Part shown: one piece after another, positions 1 through 6,987 of the stretch | Position numbering within the stretch: position 1 is the stretch's first letter | Layout: each line of letters begins with the position of its first letter | IMG/VR virus record: IMGVR_UViG_3300010885_007044 | Location: 1 to 20,210 of that record | Source of the DNA: a virus | Reading direction: 5' to 3' (one strand) | Length of the DNA: 20,210 bases | Translations under genes and position numbers: made by a program | Notes under the pieces: generated by a model | Told to the model about the DNA's origin: nothing | The model's input: the letters and a program-made list of their open reading frames with translations, nothing else | Database searches by the model: none

Positions 1-207
1 AGCGTGTCCTGTCCGCCCGTGAGCGTGCTCTGTCCGCCAGTCAGTGTGTCGTTACCGCCCGTGAGCGTGCTCTGTCCGCCAGTCAGTGTGTCGTTACCGC
101 CCGTGAGCGTGCTCTGTCCGCCAGTCAGTGTGTCGTTACCGCCCGTGAGTGTGTCATGTCCGCCAGTGAGCGTGTCCTGTCCGCCAGTGAGCGTATCTGT
201 TCCGGTG
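1..207. repeat. 21-bp tandem repeat array with 42-bp higher-order period
   Basis: Eight full 21-bp units lie at 19-186, with a partial unit at 1-18 and a degenerate one at 187-207. Two unit types alternate (gtgagcgtgctctgtccgcca and gtcagtgtgtcgttaccgccc). The 42-bp pair is repeated three times without a mismatch at 19-144, so the array amplified recently. On the minus strand each unit encodes one heptad such as NDTLTGG or QSTLTGG, so changes in copy number keep the frame. The array reaches the window edge and its true length is unknown. Confidence 0.95.
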
Positions 208-2507
208 GTGCCCGTCTCGCCAGTAGGGCCGGGAGGTAGGCCTAGCCATTCATTGAACGGTGGTGGGTTTGCACTAACTCGGACTTGAACATTATTGCCC
301 TCGCTCCAGCTGTACGTGTAATACGCTTTATCGGTGACAGGGTCGTAGTGTATAGTATACCCAATGGTGTTCCCGTTGGCATCAAGCTTAGTTACTTGAG
401 TGCTGTAGCCCGGGTCTGGATTTCCATTTTCATCCACGTCACCGGCATAAAAAATGTTGGACACTTTTGAGCCTTCAGGAGCTCCATTCTTCCCAATCAG
501 CGTGTTAATCTTGTCCGAAGCCTTCAGAAAATTAGCATCGCCTTGACCTGCTGCACCTATTTGAGCGTATTGTTTTACGGCTCCGCCATTGGGGGTAGTA
601 CCCGTACCTGCAGTCTGCTCCCCACCGGTCGTATCCGTAACCGGGGGTTTCCATGCGGCTGCATCGGCAACAAACTGAGCGCGTACTGCGTCCTCCGACA
701 TACCCATGTAGTCCGCCAGCTCAGTAGTGGTGGGGGGTCGCTTCCAAATAGACTCAAAAATTGCAGCGGCTTCAGTGGGATCAGTGTGGGCTTTGTCTTC
801 GGTGTCTAGTGCAGTCTGGTACTTGCCTACGTCTCCGCCAAACTCCTGATACTTAGCATAGTCCGGGAAGCCCGCAGTGGTAGCTGTGGCCGTATTCTGC
901 GCAGTCTGGTACTTGCCTATGTCTCCGCCAAACTCCTGATACTTAGCATAGTCCGGGAAGCCAGCAGTGGTAGCTGTGTGCGCATGCGCCTCGTCGCTGT
1001 TATTGATACCTGAGAGTACCGCGTCTAAACCTTGGTTTTTTACGGCATCTGCCCATCCGGCTATTTCCTCGGCGCTACCTTTTCGGCCTAACGCGGTCTC
1101 GTACGCATTGGCTATAGGTGTTTCAATGGCCACGTTTTTAGCCTCTGCTACAGCCGCCGTACCAATTTGAGTGACCAACAGGTTGGCATCTTTAGCGGCT
1201 TCGCCTTCAAAGGTAGCAGTATCTTTTACAACCGCAGCTGCTGTATCGTTTATTACTTTGTTGGTATTAGCAATATTGTTATTAACTGAGTTTACCGCGT
1301 CCACGTATGTCTGGTACGTGTTGGTTGCGTCAGTGTACTTGTTGACTGAGGCGGTGTAAGTCGCAGTATCGGTATTGGCTGTAGTGATTGCGGAGGTTAG
1401 TGTCTCTGCGGCAGAATTGATGCCGGGAATCATGGCATTGACTTCGTCAATTACCTGCTGCTTTGTTTTACCACTCAACGTTGAGGCAACATAAATTTCC
1501 TCACCGCCTCGACGCCCACCCCAGTCGTTAGTTTCAAAATGCGCTTGCTCTCCGGGTTGAACGTAATTCTCGGCATAAGGTTTAGCCGTATTCCAAGCAT
1601 CATATTTGTTTTGGTAGTCTTGTGCCGCAGTCTGCACTGTTGCCCGGCTCGCGTCTGCCGTTGTTTTTGCCCCTGTAACCCCATCCCACAGAGATTTTAC
1701 TGTGTCTTTGAAGTAGTTGTCGGCAGTGGTTTTTGCGGAATTAAAATCTTTCTGCAGTTGTGTCAAAGTTTCCGAACTGCTGACAATCTTGTCAACGCCA
1801 GATTGAATACTCGCAGTTAGCGCCGTCTGAACCACAGACCCCGTGACCGCCTTGGCAATATCCTGCCCTTTGAGGATAGCGTTAGTAGCCGAAGATATGG
1901 CCCCAGACACTAATTTGGTGTCTAGCTGCTTAGGGTCGGTGTACCCCAATTCTTTGGTTAGCTTTTGGGTTACCAGCGAGGTTACAGCCCCGTTGGCTGC
2001 GGCGGACAGGATGTCAGTAAGCGAGGATTTACCTGTGAGCGTTGCCACAGCGGCACTACCCGAGGCACTGGTAACGGCATTAGTTATAACTTTAGCAAGC
2101 GCGGGATCAATATCTTTAAGGCCTTTGGCAAAGTCTGAACCTTGAAATGCGGTACCTGCCTTGTCGCCTACGTAGTCGCCTATGTAAGAAGTGGCCATGG
2201 ATAAAACGCCCTGCTCAAAACTGCCACCATTTGCCATATTGACCATGGCACTTGCAACTGGTTGTGGAATTCCTACAGCGACAAGCGCATAGGTCGCCAG
2301 CGTAGGCAAGGGATTTTTGATTATGGCTTCAAGGGTTGAACCAACGCCTTCTAAGGCATGGCCAATAGCAGGTCCGGGGTCAATTGATGCAAGCGCATTA
2401 CTTACAGACGTCACCCCGGCAGAAAGCCCGAGACCAGAATCTAGGGCCGCCGCTGCATGGCCAATATCATTTCCAGCGTTTTCAATCCATTTAACTACGA
2501 AGGCCAT
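1..2507 (-). CDS. very large repeat-rich virion protein, 3' end beyond window (at least 835 aa)
   Basis: The minus-strand frame starts at the ATG at 2507, which overlaps the preceding stop as TAATG, and runs without a stop to the left edge. Residues 1-110 are Gly/Ala-rich with a hydrophobic stretch near 66-90 (LPTLATYALVAVGIPQPVAS). Residues about 240-440 are Ala/Thr-rich and probably helical or coiled-coil. Residues about 463-509 resemble a DUF4214-type unit (AYETALGRKGSAEEIAGW ... NNSDEAH). About 511-566 hold two tandem copies of a 30-residue unit (GFPDYAKYQEFGGD). A short collagen-like GPTGETGTTG stretch leads into heptads of the form [QNH][DS]TLTGG that continue past the window. Its place at the end of the tail genes suggests an internal/ejected or tail-associated virion protein. 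Function is unknown; the reading frame is certain, the role is inference. Confidence 0.85.
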   Translation of the reverse strand, partial: MAFVVKWIENAGNDIGHAAAALDSGLGLSAGVTSVSNALASIDPGPAIGHALEGVGSTLEAIIKNPLPTLATYALVAVGIPQPVASAMVNMANGGSFEQGVLSMATSYIGDYVGDKAGTAFQGSDFAKGLKDIDPALAKVITNAVTSASGSAAVATLTGKSSLTDILSAAANGAVTSLVTQKLTKELGYTDPKQLDTKLVSGAISSATNAILKGQDIAKAVTGSVVQTALTASIQSGVDKIVSSSETLTQLQKDFNSAKTTADNYFKDTVKSLWDGVTGAKTTADASRATVQTAAQDYQNKYDAWNTAKPYAENYVQPGEQAHFETNDWGGRRGGEEIYVASTLSGKTKQQVIDEVNAMIPGINSAAETLTSAITTANTDTATYTASVNKYTDATNTYQTYVDAVNSVNNNIANTNKVINDTAAAVVKDTATFEGEAAKDANLLVTQIGTAAVAEAKNVAIETPIANAYETALGRKGSAEEIAGWADAVKNQGLDAVLSGINNSDEAHAHTATTAGFPDYAKYQEFGGDIGKYQTAQNTATATTAGFPDYAKYQEFGGDVGKYQTALDTEDKAHTDPTEAAAIFESIWKRPPTTTELADYMGMSEDAVRAQFVADAAAWKPPVTDTTGGEQTAGTGTTPNGGAVKQYAQIGAAGQGDANFLKASDKINTLIGKNGAPEGSKVSNIFYAGDVDENGNPDPGYSTQVTKLDANGNTIGYTIHYDPVTDKAYYTYSWSEGNNVQVRVSANPPPFNEWLGLPPGPTGETGTTGTDTLTGGQDTLTGGHDTLTGGNDTLTGGQSTLTGGNDTLTGGQSTLTGGNDTLTGGQSTLTGGQDT
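811..978. repeat. 90-bp tandem duplication inside the large left-edge ORF
   Basis: Bases 811-888 and 901-978 match over 78 bp with two differences (830/920 and 873/963), at an offset of exactly 90 bp (30 codons). Both copies encode the peptide GFPDYAKYQEFGGD followed by GKYQTA. The in-frame length and near identity indicate a recent in-frame duplication. Confidence 0.95.
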
Positions 2508-2896
2508 TACAGAGTTACCTTTGCTTTAGAGCCTTGGTTAGCTACACCCGGCAAAATTTGAGCTTTGTATCCCGCACGTTCTATTACCCGATACATGGCG
2601 GGTCGGCCTATAGCAAACGTAACCTCAGTAAACCCGCACTTTCGCATGGACATAAAAAACTCTTTAATACTCTGTGCTAGTTCATGAGCGTTATCCGCTG
2701 TGGCCATTGCAATATCAGCTGTATGGTCACCGTTGTTATTAATTATGAACAGGCTGTTGTTAGCACGGAAAATACGGTGCTTGGGGTCTTTTACCAAGTT
2801 ATGGAGGTTAGCATACACCTGTTTCCAATCCGTACCACCGGGCATGGAGCGTTCAACTTCCGTCTTAACAATCTCCTGTGGGGTCATCTCTGCCAT
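2507..2896 (-). CDS. hypothetical phage protein, possibly GNAT-like (129 aa)
   Basis: The ATG at 2896 lies one base after the TGA of the preceding gene, and the stop TAA overlaps the next ATG (TAATG), so it is coupled on both sides. Residues 1-30 (MTPQEIVKTEVERSMPGGTD) look helical. The middle has a beta strand pair (HRIFRANNSLFIINNNGDH), then a helix and the segment GRPAMYRVIERAGYK. An alternating strand/helix pattern ending in a 'position-specific helix then RAGY' segment is reminiscent of small acyltransferase-fold phage proteins, but no acetyl-CoA loop is evident. It sits among tail genes and is probably virion-associated. No firm function. Confidence 0.8.
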   Translation of the reverse strand: MAEMTPQEIVKTEVERSMPGGTDWKQVYANLHNLVKDPKHRIFRANNSLFIINNNGDHTADIAMATADNAHELAQSIKEFFMSMRKCGFTEVTFAIGRPAMYRVIERAGYKAQILPGVANQGSKAKVTL

Positions 2897-2897
2897 A

Positions 2898-3197
2898 TCA
2901 AACCTTCACTTTCAGTACGTTGCCAGCGGTTGTGTCGTAGTAGATGTCCCCAACACGGAGATTGGCCACATCAGCTTGGGTTGGTAGGCTGGGGGTGGTA
3001 GCCCCTTGGTTAGGTGCAAAGCTTAGCCCTGCGATGATGTTGGTGCCATTAAATTGCGTAGAGGCTGCAATTGGCCCTGCGTTGTCTAGCCCGTTAAAGT
3101 ACAAGCGCAAGATGTTCAAAAGCTGATCCATCATATTGCGGTCGTACTCAGCAGTGGCGTTAGGTAACCGGGGGGCTACTACGTTTTTTTGAGACAC
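2898..3197 (-). CDS. small virion-associated protein of unknown function (99 aa)
   Basis: The start is GTG at 3197, preceded by a near-perfect GGAGG with a six-base spacer; the GGAGG overlaps the stop codon of the tail nozzle gene. Residues 1-40 carry YDRNMMDQLLNILRLYFN, a conserved amphipathic helix. The C-terminus LRVGDIYYDTTAGNVLKVKV is a short beta hairpin type often seen at the end of small phage proteins that follow tail genes. From memory this helix-plus-'GD.Y.D...GNVLK' arrangement recurs in freshwater phages next to gp10-like genes. I infer a minor structural role. The start codon is followed by a run of seven A that I do not consider a productive frameshift site. Confidence 0.85.
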   Translation of the reverse strand: MSQKNVVAPRLPNATAEYDRNMMDQLLNILRLYFNGLDNAGPIAASTQFNGTNIIAGLSFAPNQGATTPSLPTQADVANLRVGDIYYDTTAGNVLKVKV

Positions 3198-3200
3198 AGG

Positions 3201-5300
3201 TTACCTCCGTCCATCCGAGCGCAGGTCAATACGGGGGCTACCGAGTTGCCATTGGGTGCCCAACTGATTAGATGCAATTCTCATGGCCATCTGCCTACCC
3301 CGTATGCGAATGTTGACTTGCCCATTGTACGTATCAAGGTCGATGGGGTAGGTCTGCGTAGCAACTACCGCTTGCAAAGCCTCCGTACTAGTTCCACCTA
3401 CAGACTTAGGGTCGTTGTAGCCCGAGCCCGAATTTTTCAGAGGTAGCAACTGCATGGTCAGGCTAGGAGTAGTGCCGTTAGTAGACCCACGGAACGTCAA
3501 GTCAGGCAGCATACGCCACACAAACGCCATGTTGTTGCCATCGTCCAAGTCGAACTGAGCGCTGGTTATTGTGGCGTTGATTGGCAGTGGGTTGGCCAAC
3601 ATGGCATCGTCTACGCCAGATTCATGGCTTACCAAGTTGTTTACATAGGTAGCAGCGATGGGGTTGCTACGCAGGCCCGTGTCCAGCCATGCAGTTCGGG
3701 CTAGGGTACCGTAGTACCAGACGCCGTTGCCGTTGTCCTCCACGTAGTTGTACACCACATACCGATCGACCGTATTGGAGTTAGCGGAGCAGTAGAAAAA
3801 CCAGACCTCTTTAAACCCTTCGTTGGTGCTGGCAAAAATTTGGTCTGCTTGCAGAAGGTTGATATCGTCGTAGATGAATTGCCGCAGGTCACAGCGCAAG
3901 GTCTGCACCCGGCCATCGTACTTGTAGAACTTGTCTACACCCATCCAGTAGGTCACATCTGACGCCAAGGCTGCAGCGTTAGGGCCTGCAATCGACACGT
4001 TATCACCAAGCAACGAGGACCCCCACCAATTAGGAGGCCCCAAAAACTGCAAAGCGTATAGCGACGAATCTGTCCAGATAAGGATTTCCTTACGGCTTTG
4101 TAGGGCCGTCACAATTTTAGAGCCGTGAGATAGCTGCAAGCTGCCCGCTGAATTGGTTACTGACTGGGCCCAGTCAGTAACGGTCTCTTTGTCGGCCCAG
4201 CGTACTAGCATGGGGTTAAACGTGGTGTCCTTATAGTCGTTCGTACCAAAACAGATGACAAACCGACTGGTATCCGATACGAGAAAGTAGGTCTGCGACA
4301 GCGGTACGTTATCTGCGGCAGCCAAAGACGCCAAGGGTATCCCACTAGGAGATATTGACTGTACACCCGATTGTGTACCCGAGGTAGTAATCAGGGCCCC
4401 CGTAGGCGTCGTGGATAGGTTAAATGTAGTAGCCGATACATACCGGGTGTAGTACACCGTACCTGCAGTCAGGCCCGTAGGCAGTGCACTAGTAGTTTGC
4501 AGGACGATAGCCGTCAAGTCAGGCAAGTTGATCGTAGATGTGACAAGCGCAGGGGTCCCGATCGAAATGGTCACAGTGCTGGCGGTATAGCCAATAGTGG
4601 CATTCCAATAGTACAACGCTCCGCCACGCGGGCCAAATATCAGGTCTTGGCCGAAATTGTTTTGGTTCCAAATCCGTAGCGTATCCGTAGACGACGCGCT
4701 TGTGCCCCAGACGCCCGACCCCCAAGTGCCGGAACCCCAACCCACTAAAGGCACCGCGTATTCAGGTCCCGGAGATAGCTGGTACACCGCACGTACGGTA
4801 CCGCCGCCTGTAGCTGCTGTAGCTGCCGCAGATATTGTGATGTTGTACGAGGTGCTGCCAATCAGTGTAATCTTGTACTCGCCAGCAATAGTCTGGCCCC
4901 CTACTGCGGTGGCGCCTGAGAACGTGACGTACCCATTATTGATGTAGCCACCCGAAGCATCGGTCACCAATACTGTAGTCGTGCCGTTTGTGGTGAATGG
5001 GTTAGTCAGCGTGTGCGCTACGCTTATTGGAGTGATGTCGTAGTACGTTCCGCCGTTCTCAATGTAGAACTTTAAGTTGGTGCCTACCCCCAGCAAATTT
5101 TGATAGCCTAGGGTTACCCAGTTCCACAGTGAACGGCACACGCCCGCAAAGGTGTTGGCTGACGTGCGGACCCAACCGCCAATTTTTTCGGGCGTACCTT
5201 GGCGAAACCGAACCTTGTCGGATTCATACCAGCCGTTCTCATTGGTGTAGCGCGTGTTCTCGCGGTTAATCCCGGCCTTGAGGGTAAGTTTTTTCAGCAT
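3201..5300 (-). CDS. P22 gp10-like tail nozzle / DNA stabilization protein (699 aa)
   Basis: The N-terminus (GINRENTRYTNENGWYESDK, then VRFRQGTPEKIGGW) is the typical opening of podoviral gp10-like proteins. Later segments also fit that beta-propeller-like family: GPRGGALYYW, FGTNDYKD, VRWADKE, ILIWTDSSLYALQF, WMGVDKFYKYDGRV and the acidic/aromatic C-terminal domain. In P22 this protein closes the portal channel below gp4 and forms the tail nozzle that keeps DNA inside. Two extra beta modules seem inserted, at about residues 93-175 (VTFSGATAVGGQTIAGEY) and 240-315 (ALPTGLTAGTVYYTRYV). Start ATG at 5300 has only a weak upstream purine run (GGGA). A gp4/gp11-type adaptor at 16104-16808 supports the assignment. 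Confidence 0.82.
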   Translation of the reverse strand: MLKKLTLKAGINRENTRYTNENGWYESDKVRFRQGTPEKIGGWVRTSANTFAGVCRSLWNWVTLGYQNLLGVGTNLKFYIENGGTYYDITPISVAHTLTNPFTTNGTTTVLVTDASGGYINNGYVTFSGATAVGGQTIAGEYKITLIGSTSYNITISAAATAATGGGTVRAVYQLSPGPEYAVPLVGWGSGTWGSGVWGTSASSTDTLRIWNQNNFGQDLIFGPRGGALYYWNATIGYTASTVTISIGTPALVTSTINLPDLTAIVLQTTSALPTGLTAGTVYYTRYVSATTFNLSTTPTGALITTSGTQSGVQSISPSGIPLASLAAADNVPLSQTYFLVSDTSRFVICFGTNDYKDTTFNPMLVRWADKETVTDWAQSVTNSAGSLQLSHGSKIVTALQSRKEILIWTDSSLYALQFLGPPNWWGSSLLGDNVSIAGPNAAALASDVTYWMGVDKFYKYDGRVQTLRCDLRQFIYDDINLLQADQIFASTNEGFKEVWFFYCSANSNTVDRYVVYNYVEDNGNGVWYYGTLARTAWLDTGLRSNPIAATYVNNLVSHESGVDDAMLANPLPINATITSAQFDLDDGNNMAFVWRMLPDLTFRGSTNGTTPSLTMQLLPLKNSGSGYNDPKSVGGTSTEALQAVVATQTYPIDLDTYNGQVNIRIRGRQMAMRIASNQLGTQWQLGSPRIDLRSDGRR

Positions 5301-5318
5301 GGCTCATTTTCCCACGGA

Positions 5319-5741
5319 TCAGGCAAATGCGCGAGTGCCTGTTTTGTCAATAATAAGGGCCTGTCGGCGGGGTAACAGGGCAGTGGAGTTAGGCACGCTG
5401 ATATGTGTCCAAGCATCGAACTCGCGGATGATCTGGTCAAATGGCAGGTTGGCAGCAAGGATAGCCCGTACCACTTGATCGGGGGTCATACCCGGAATCT
5501 TCAGGTCAGCAGCACAGCCGACACGGTGCTGTGAGGTATCTTTGGAGCCAACGGCGTCATTGACCGCTTTAGATCGGAACGCAGAGTTGACCATGACGGG
5601 CTTACCTCCGAGGGCAGACTTGACCAGCTCCAGAAATTCAGCCAGTCGTTGGAGATTTGCTCGTTCTGTTTCATTGGGCGTGTTGTCCAGCGTGCGGTGG
5701 TCGGTGTGGGTCAGCTCTTCGAGCGTGAAGTGTTCGGTCAT
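5319..5741 (-). CDS. endolysin, zinc peptidase M15 family (140 aa)
   Basis: A single-domain murein endopeptidase that cuts peptide cross-links of the cell wall at lysis. The M15 signature is visible: residues 71-80 QHRVGCAADL give zinc ligands H72 and D79, the segment EFDAWTHIS gives the probable catalytic acid/base E107 and third ligand H113, and VNSAFRSKAVNDAVG is the conserved SxxRS-type segment before them. The N-terminus (FTLEELTHTDHRTLDNTP) matches the peptidase_M15_3-type opening. There is no signal peptide, so export should depend on the holin encoded immediately upstream. The ATG overlaps the holin stop codon as ATGA. The length is normal for stand-alone phage M15 enzymes. Confidence 0.92.
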   Translation of the reverse strand: MTEHFTLEELTHTDHRTLDNTPNETERANLQRLAEFLELVKSALGGKPVMVNSAFRSKAVNDAVGSKDTSQHRVGCAADLKIPGMTPDQVVRAILAANLPFDQIIREFDAWTHISVPNSTALLPRRQALIIDKTGTRAFA

Positions 5742-6148
5742 TTCTTGCTCCGCAGGTCTGCAAGTTTTTCAATCGTGCGGCCACCAAAATAGGCAAGAAA
5801 AATGATCTGACCCCATTGCCCCAGCAGCTGGACGTAGGACTCTTGGGCGTTGTAGCCAAACGCTGACATCATGGTGAACACAAAGTACGCCACAAATATA
5901 GCGATCAAAGCCATAGGACGGATGTTCTTGGACAGCCAAGAGTCGGACGCCATGTCCGCCTGCCAGCGGCTGGTGGTGTTCTGCTGCTCCACTTCAAATA
6001 ATTTGGTGTCGTTGGCCATCTTGGCCAGCTCACCGTTCTGGGCTAAAACCGCCAGATCAAGCTGGGCTTTGGCCTTGGCTTCAGGGTCTGGGATCAGCTT
6101 GTCGATCAGCTTGTTGCCGATACCAAGAATTGAGTCGAGTAGCATCAT
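5738..6148 (-). CDS. holin, three-TM GTA-type family
   Basis: The N-terminus SILGIGNKLIDKLIPDPEAK followed by a charged helix (ELAKMANDTKLFEVEQQ) and the SWLSKNIRPMALIAIFVAYF segment is characteristic of the 'holin of 3TMs' family first named from gene-transfer agents. Two hydrophobic segments (about residues 77-98 and 106-123) are obvious, and the N-terminal part is amphipathic. It should form the inner-membrane lesion that releases or activates the endolysin encoded next; the two genes overlap by four bases. The AAAGGA motif is only 2 bases from the ATG at 6148 but 5 from the in-frame ATG at 6145, so the second ATG (135 aa) may be the true start; the double start recalls dual-start holin control, but no lysine/arginine separates the two. 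Confidence 0.88.
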   Translation of the reverse strand: MMLLDSILGIGNKLIDKLIPDPEAKAKAQLDLAVLAQNGELAKMANDTKLFEVEQQNTTSRWQADMASDSWLSKNIRPMALIAIFVAYFVFTMMSAFGYNAQESYVQLLGQWGQIIFLAYFGGRTIEKLADLRSKK

Positions 6149-6160
6149 TGTCCTTTCGTA

Positions 6161-6682
6161 TCAGCGCAACTTTGAATTCCAGAACTGGTGAACCTGCATA
6201 GCCTCGCTAGCCACTACGGTAGCCGCGTTGTTGAGCAGTACTATGACATCTAACGCTGCGTGAGGAGCCCCAAATACTTCGCAAGCGCCCATGACTACCA
6301 GCACGGTGCCTTGGGGTACGTCCAACATCTCGCCTTGGGCCAAAGAACTGACCGCATGTTCTACACGTCCGCCATTGCGCGGAACTACACACAAATACTC
6401 ACTGTTGTCCTGTGTGGCGGTTACCGTGAAGAACTTGGTCTGCCGATCAACGGCAGGGGGCCAGATGTCTCCTACGGCCCGGGGGTCGGTTTCGCTCGGA
6501 AGTTCTTTGAAGGTAGCGGTGAAGCTTCCCTTGGTGACCAGATGCCGACGCGCATAGGTACTCGCCGTCATGGGAGCCGCAGACAAAGTGCGGTCGATGC
6601 TATCTCCGGCAAGTTCATACCGGGTAAGGTTGACTGCCAACCCGATGTCGGGGTAAGAGCTGACGCGGCCTGCGCTGACCAT
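6161..6682 (-). CDS. hypothetical protein, probably structural (173 aa)
   Basis: The ATG at 6682 overlaps the preceding TAA by one base (TAATG). The protein is beta-rich with no membrane segment. Its middle holds FFTVTATQDNSEYLCVVPR and then GEMLDVPQGTVLVVMGACEV, which reads like a short compact beta domain. A hydrophobic helix near the C-terminus (ALDVIVLLNNAATVVASEAM) may pack or oligomerise. It lies after the adhesin genes and just before the holin. I do not recognise the family. A tail-tip accessory or chaperone role is possible from position only. Confidence 0.75.
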   Translation of the reverse strand: MVSAGRVSSYPDIGLAVNLTRYELAGDSIDRTLSAAPMTASTYARRHLVTKGSFTATFKELPSETDPRAVGDIWPPAVDRQTKFFTVTATQDNSEYLCVVPRNGGRVEHAVSSLAQGEMLDVPQGTVLVVMGACEVFGAPHAALDVIVLLNNAATVVASEAMQVHQFWNSKLR

Positions 6683-6987
6683 TAGACCACCTGAATGTTC
6701 GGAACGATGTCAACCACGTCGTCCACCGTGACCGGGGCTTCGGGTGCGGACTCAACACGAGCTAGGATGTGCTCAAACCCGCTGGCGGATTGCGCAAGCG
6801 ATTTACGGTTGACCAGCCATGTGGGAGCCCGAGTCAGGATTTCTGCCTCCAAGGCATCACCCGTCAAGTAGGCACCGGCTACGATAGGCACGTCGATGGC
6901 ATAGGAAGCCAGTTCCACGCCATCCTCCGAGAAAGCCACTTGGATTTGGCCAATGGCGGCATCAGCCGCGACGATCTTGTATTCCAT
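6682..6987 (-). CDS. hypothetical protein following the adhesin gene (101 aa)
   Basis: It begins with an ATG overlapping the stop of the glycine-rich adhesin gene by one base and ends overlapping the next start by one base, so translation is coupled on both sides. The start MEYKIVAADAAIGQIQVAF and the later YAIDVPIVAGAYLTGDALEA form a beta-rich N-terminal half of a type I have seen in small phage tail-region proteins. An acidic tail (VDDVVDIVPNIQVV) follows. The position right after a tail-fibre-like gene would suit an assembly chaperone or a fibre-associated protein, but no diagnostic motif supports this. Confidence 0.75.
   Translation of the reverse strand: MEYKIVAADAAIGQIQVAFSEDGVELASYAIDVPIVAGAYLTGDALEAEILTRAPTWLVNRKSLAQSASGFEHILARVESAPEAPVTVDDVVDIVPNIQVV

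Noticed and set aside
1-207. Canonical RTX calcium-binding nonapeptides or a CRISPR array
   Set aside because: The units are seven residues with no GGxGxD pattern, and the DNA units abut without variable spacers and are coding.
4-288. Plus-strand repeat ORF reading PPVSV units over the left-edge array
   Set aside because: It is the shadow of the 21-bp repeat. The minus-strand frame is much longer, continues the operon and reads through the repeats with a coherent heptad.
3178-3197. A-AAA-AAC slippery heptamer in the fourth and fifth codons of the 99-residue gene
   Set aside because: It is in the correct phase for a -1 frameshift, but the -1 frame reaches a stop within about eight codons, so no meaningful product results.
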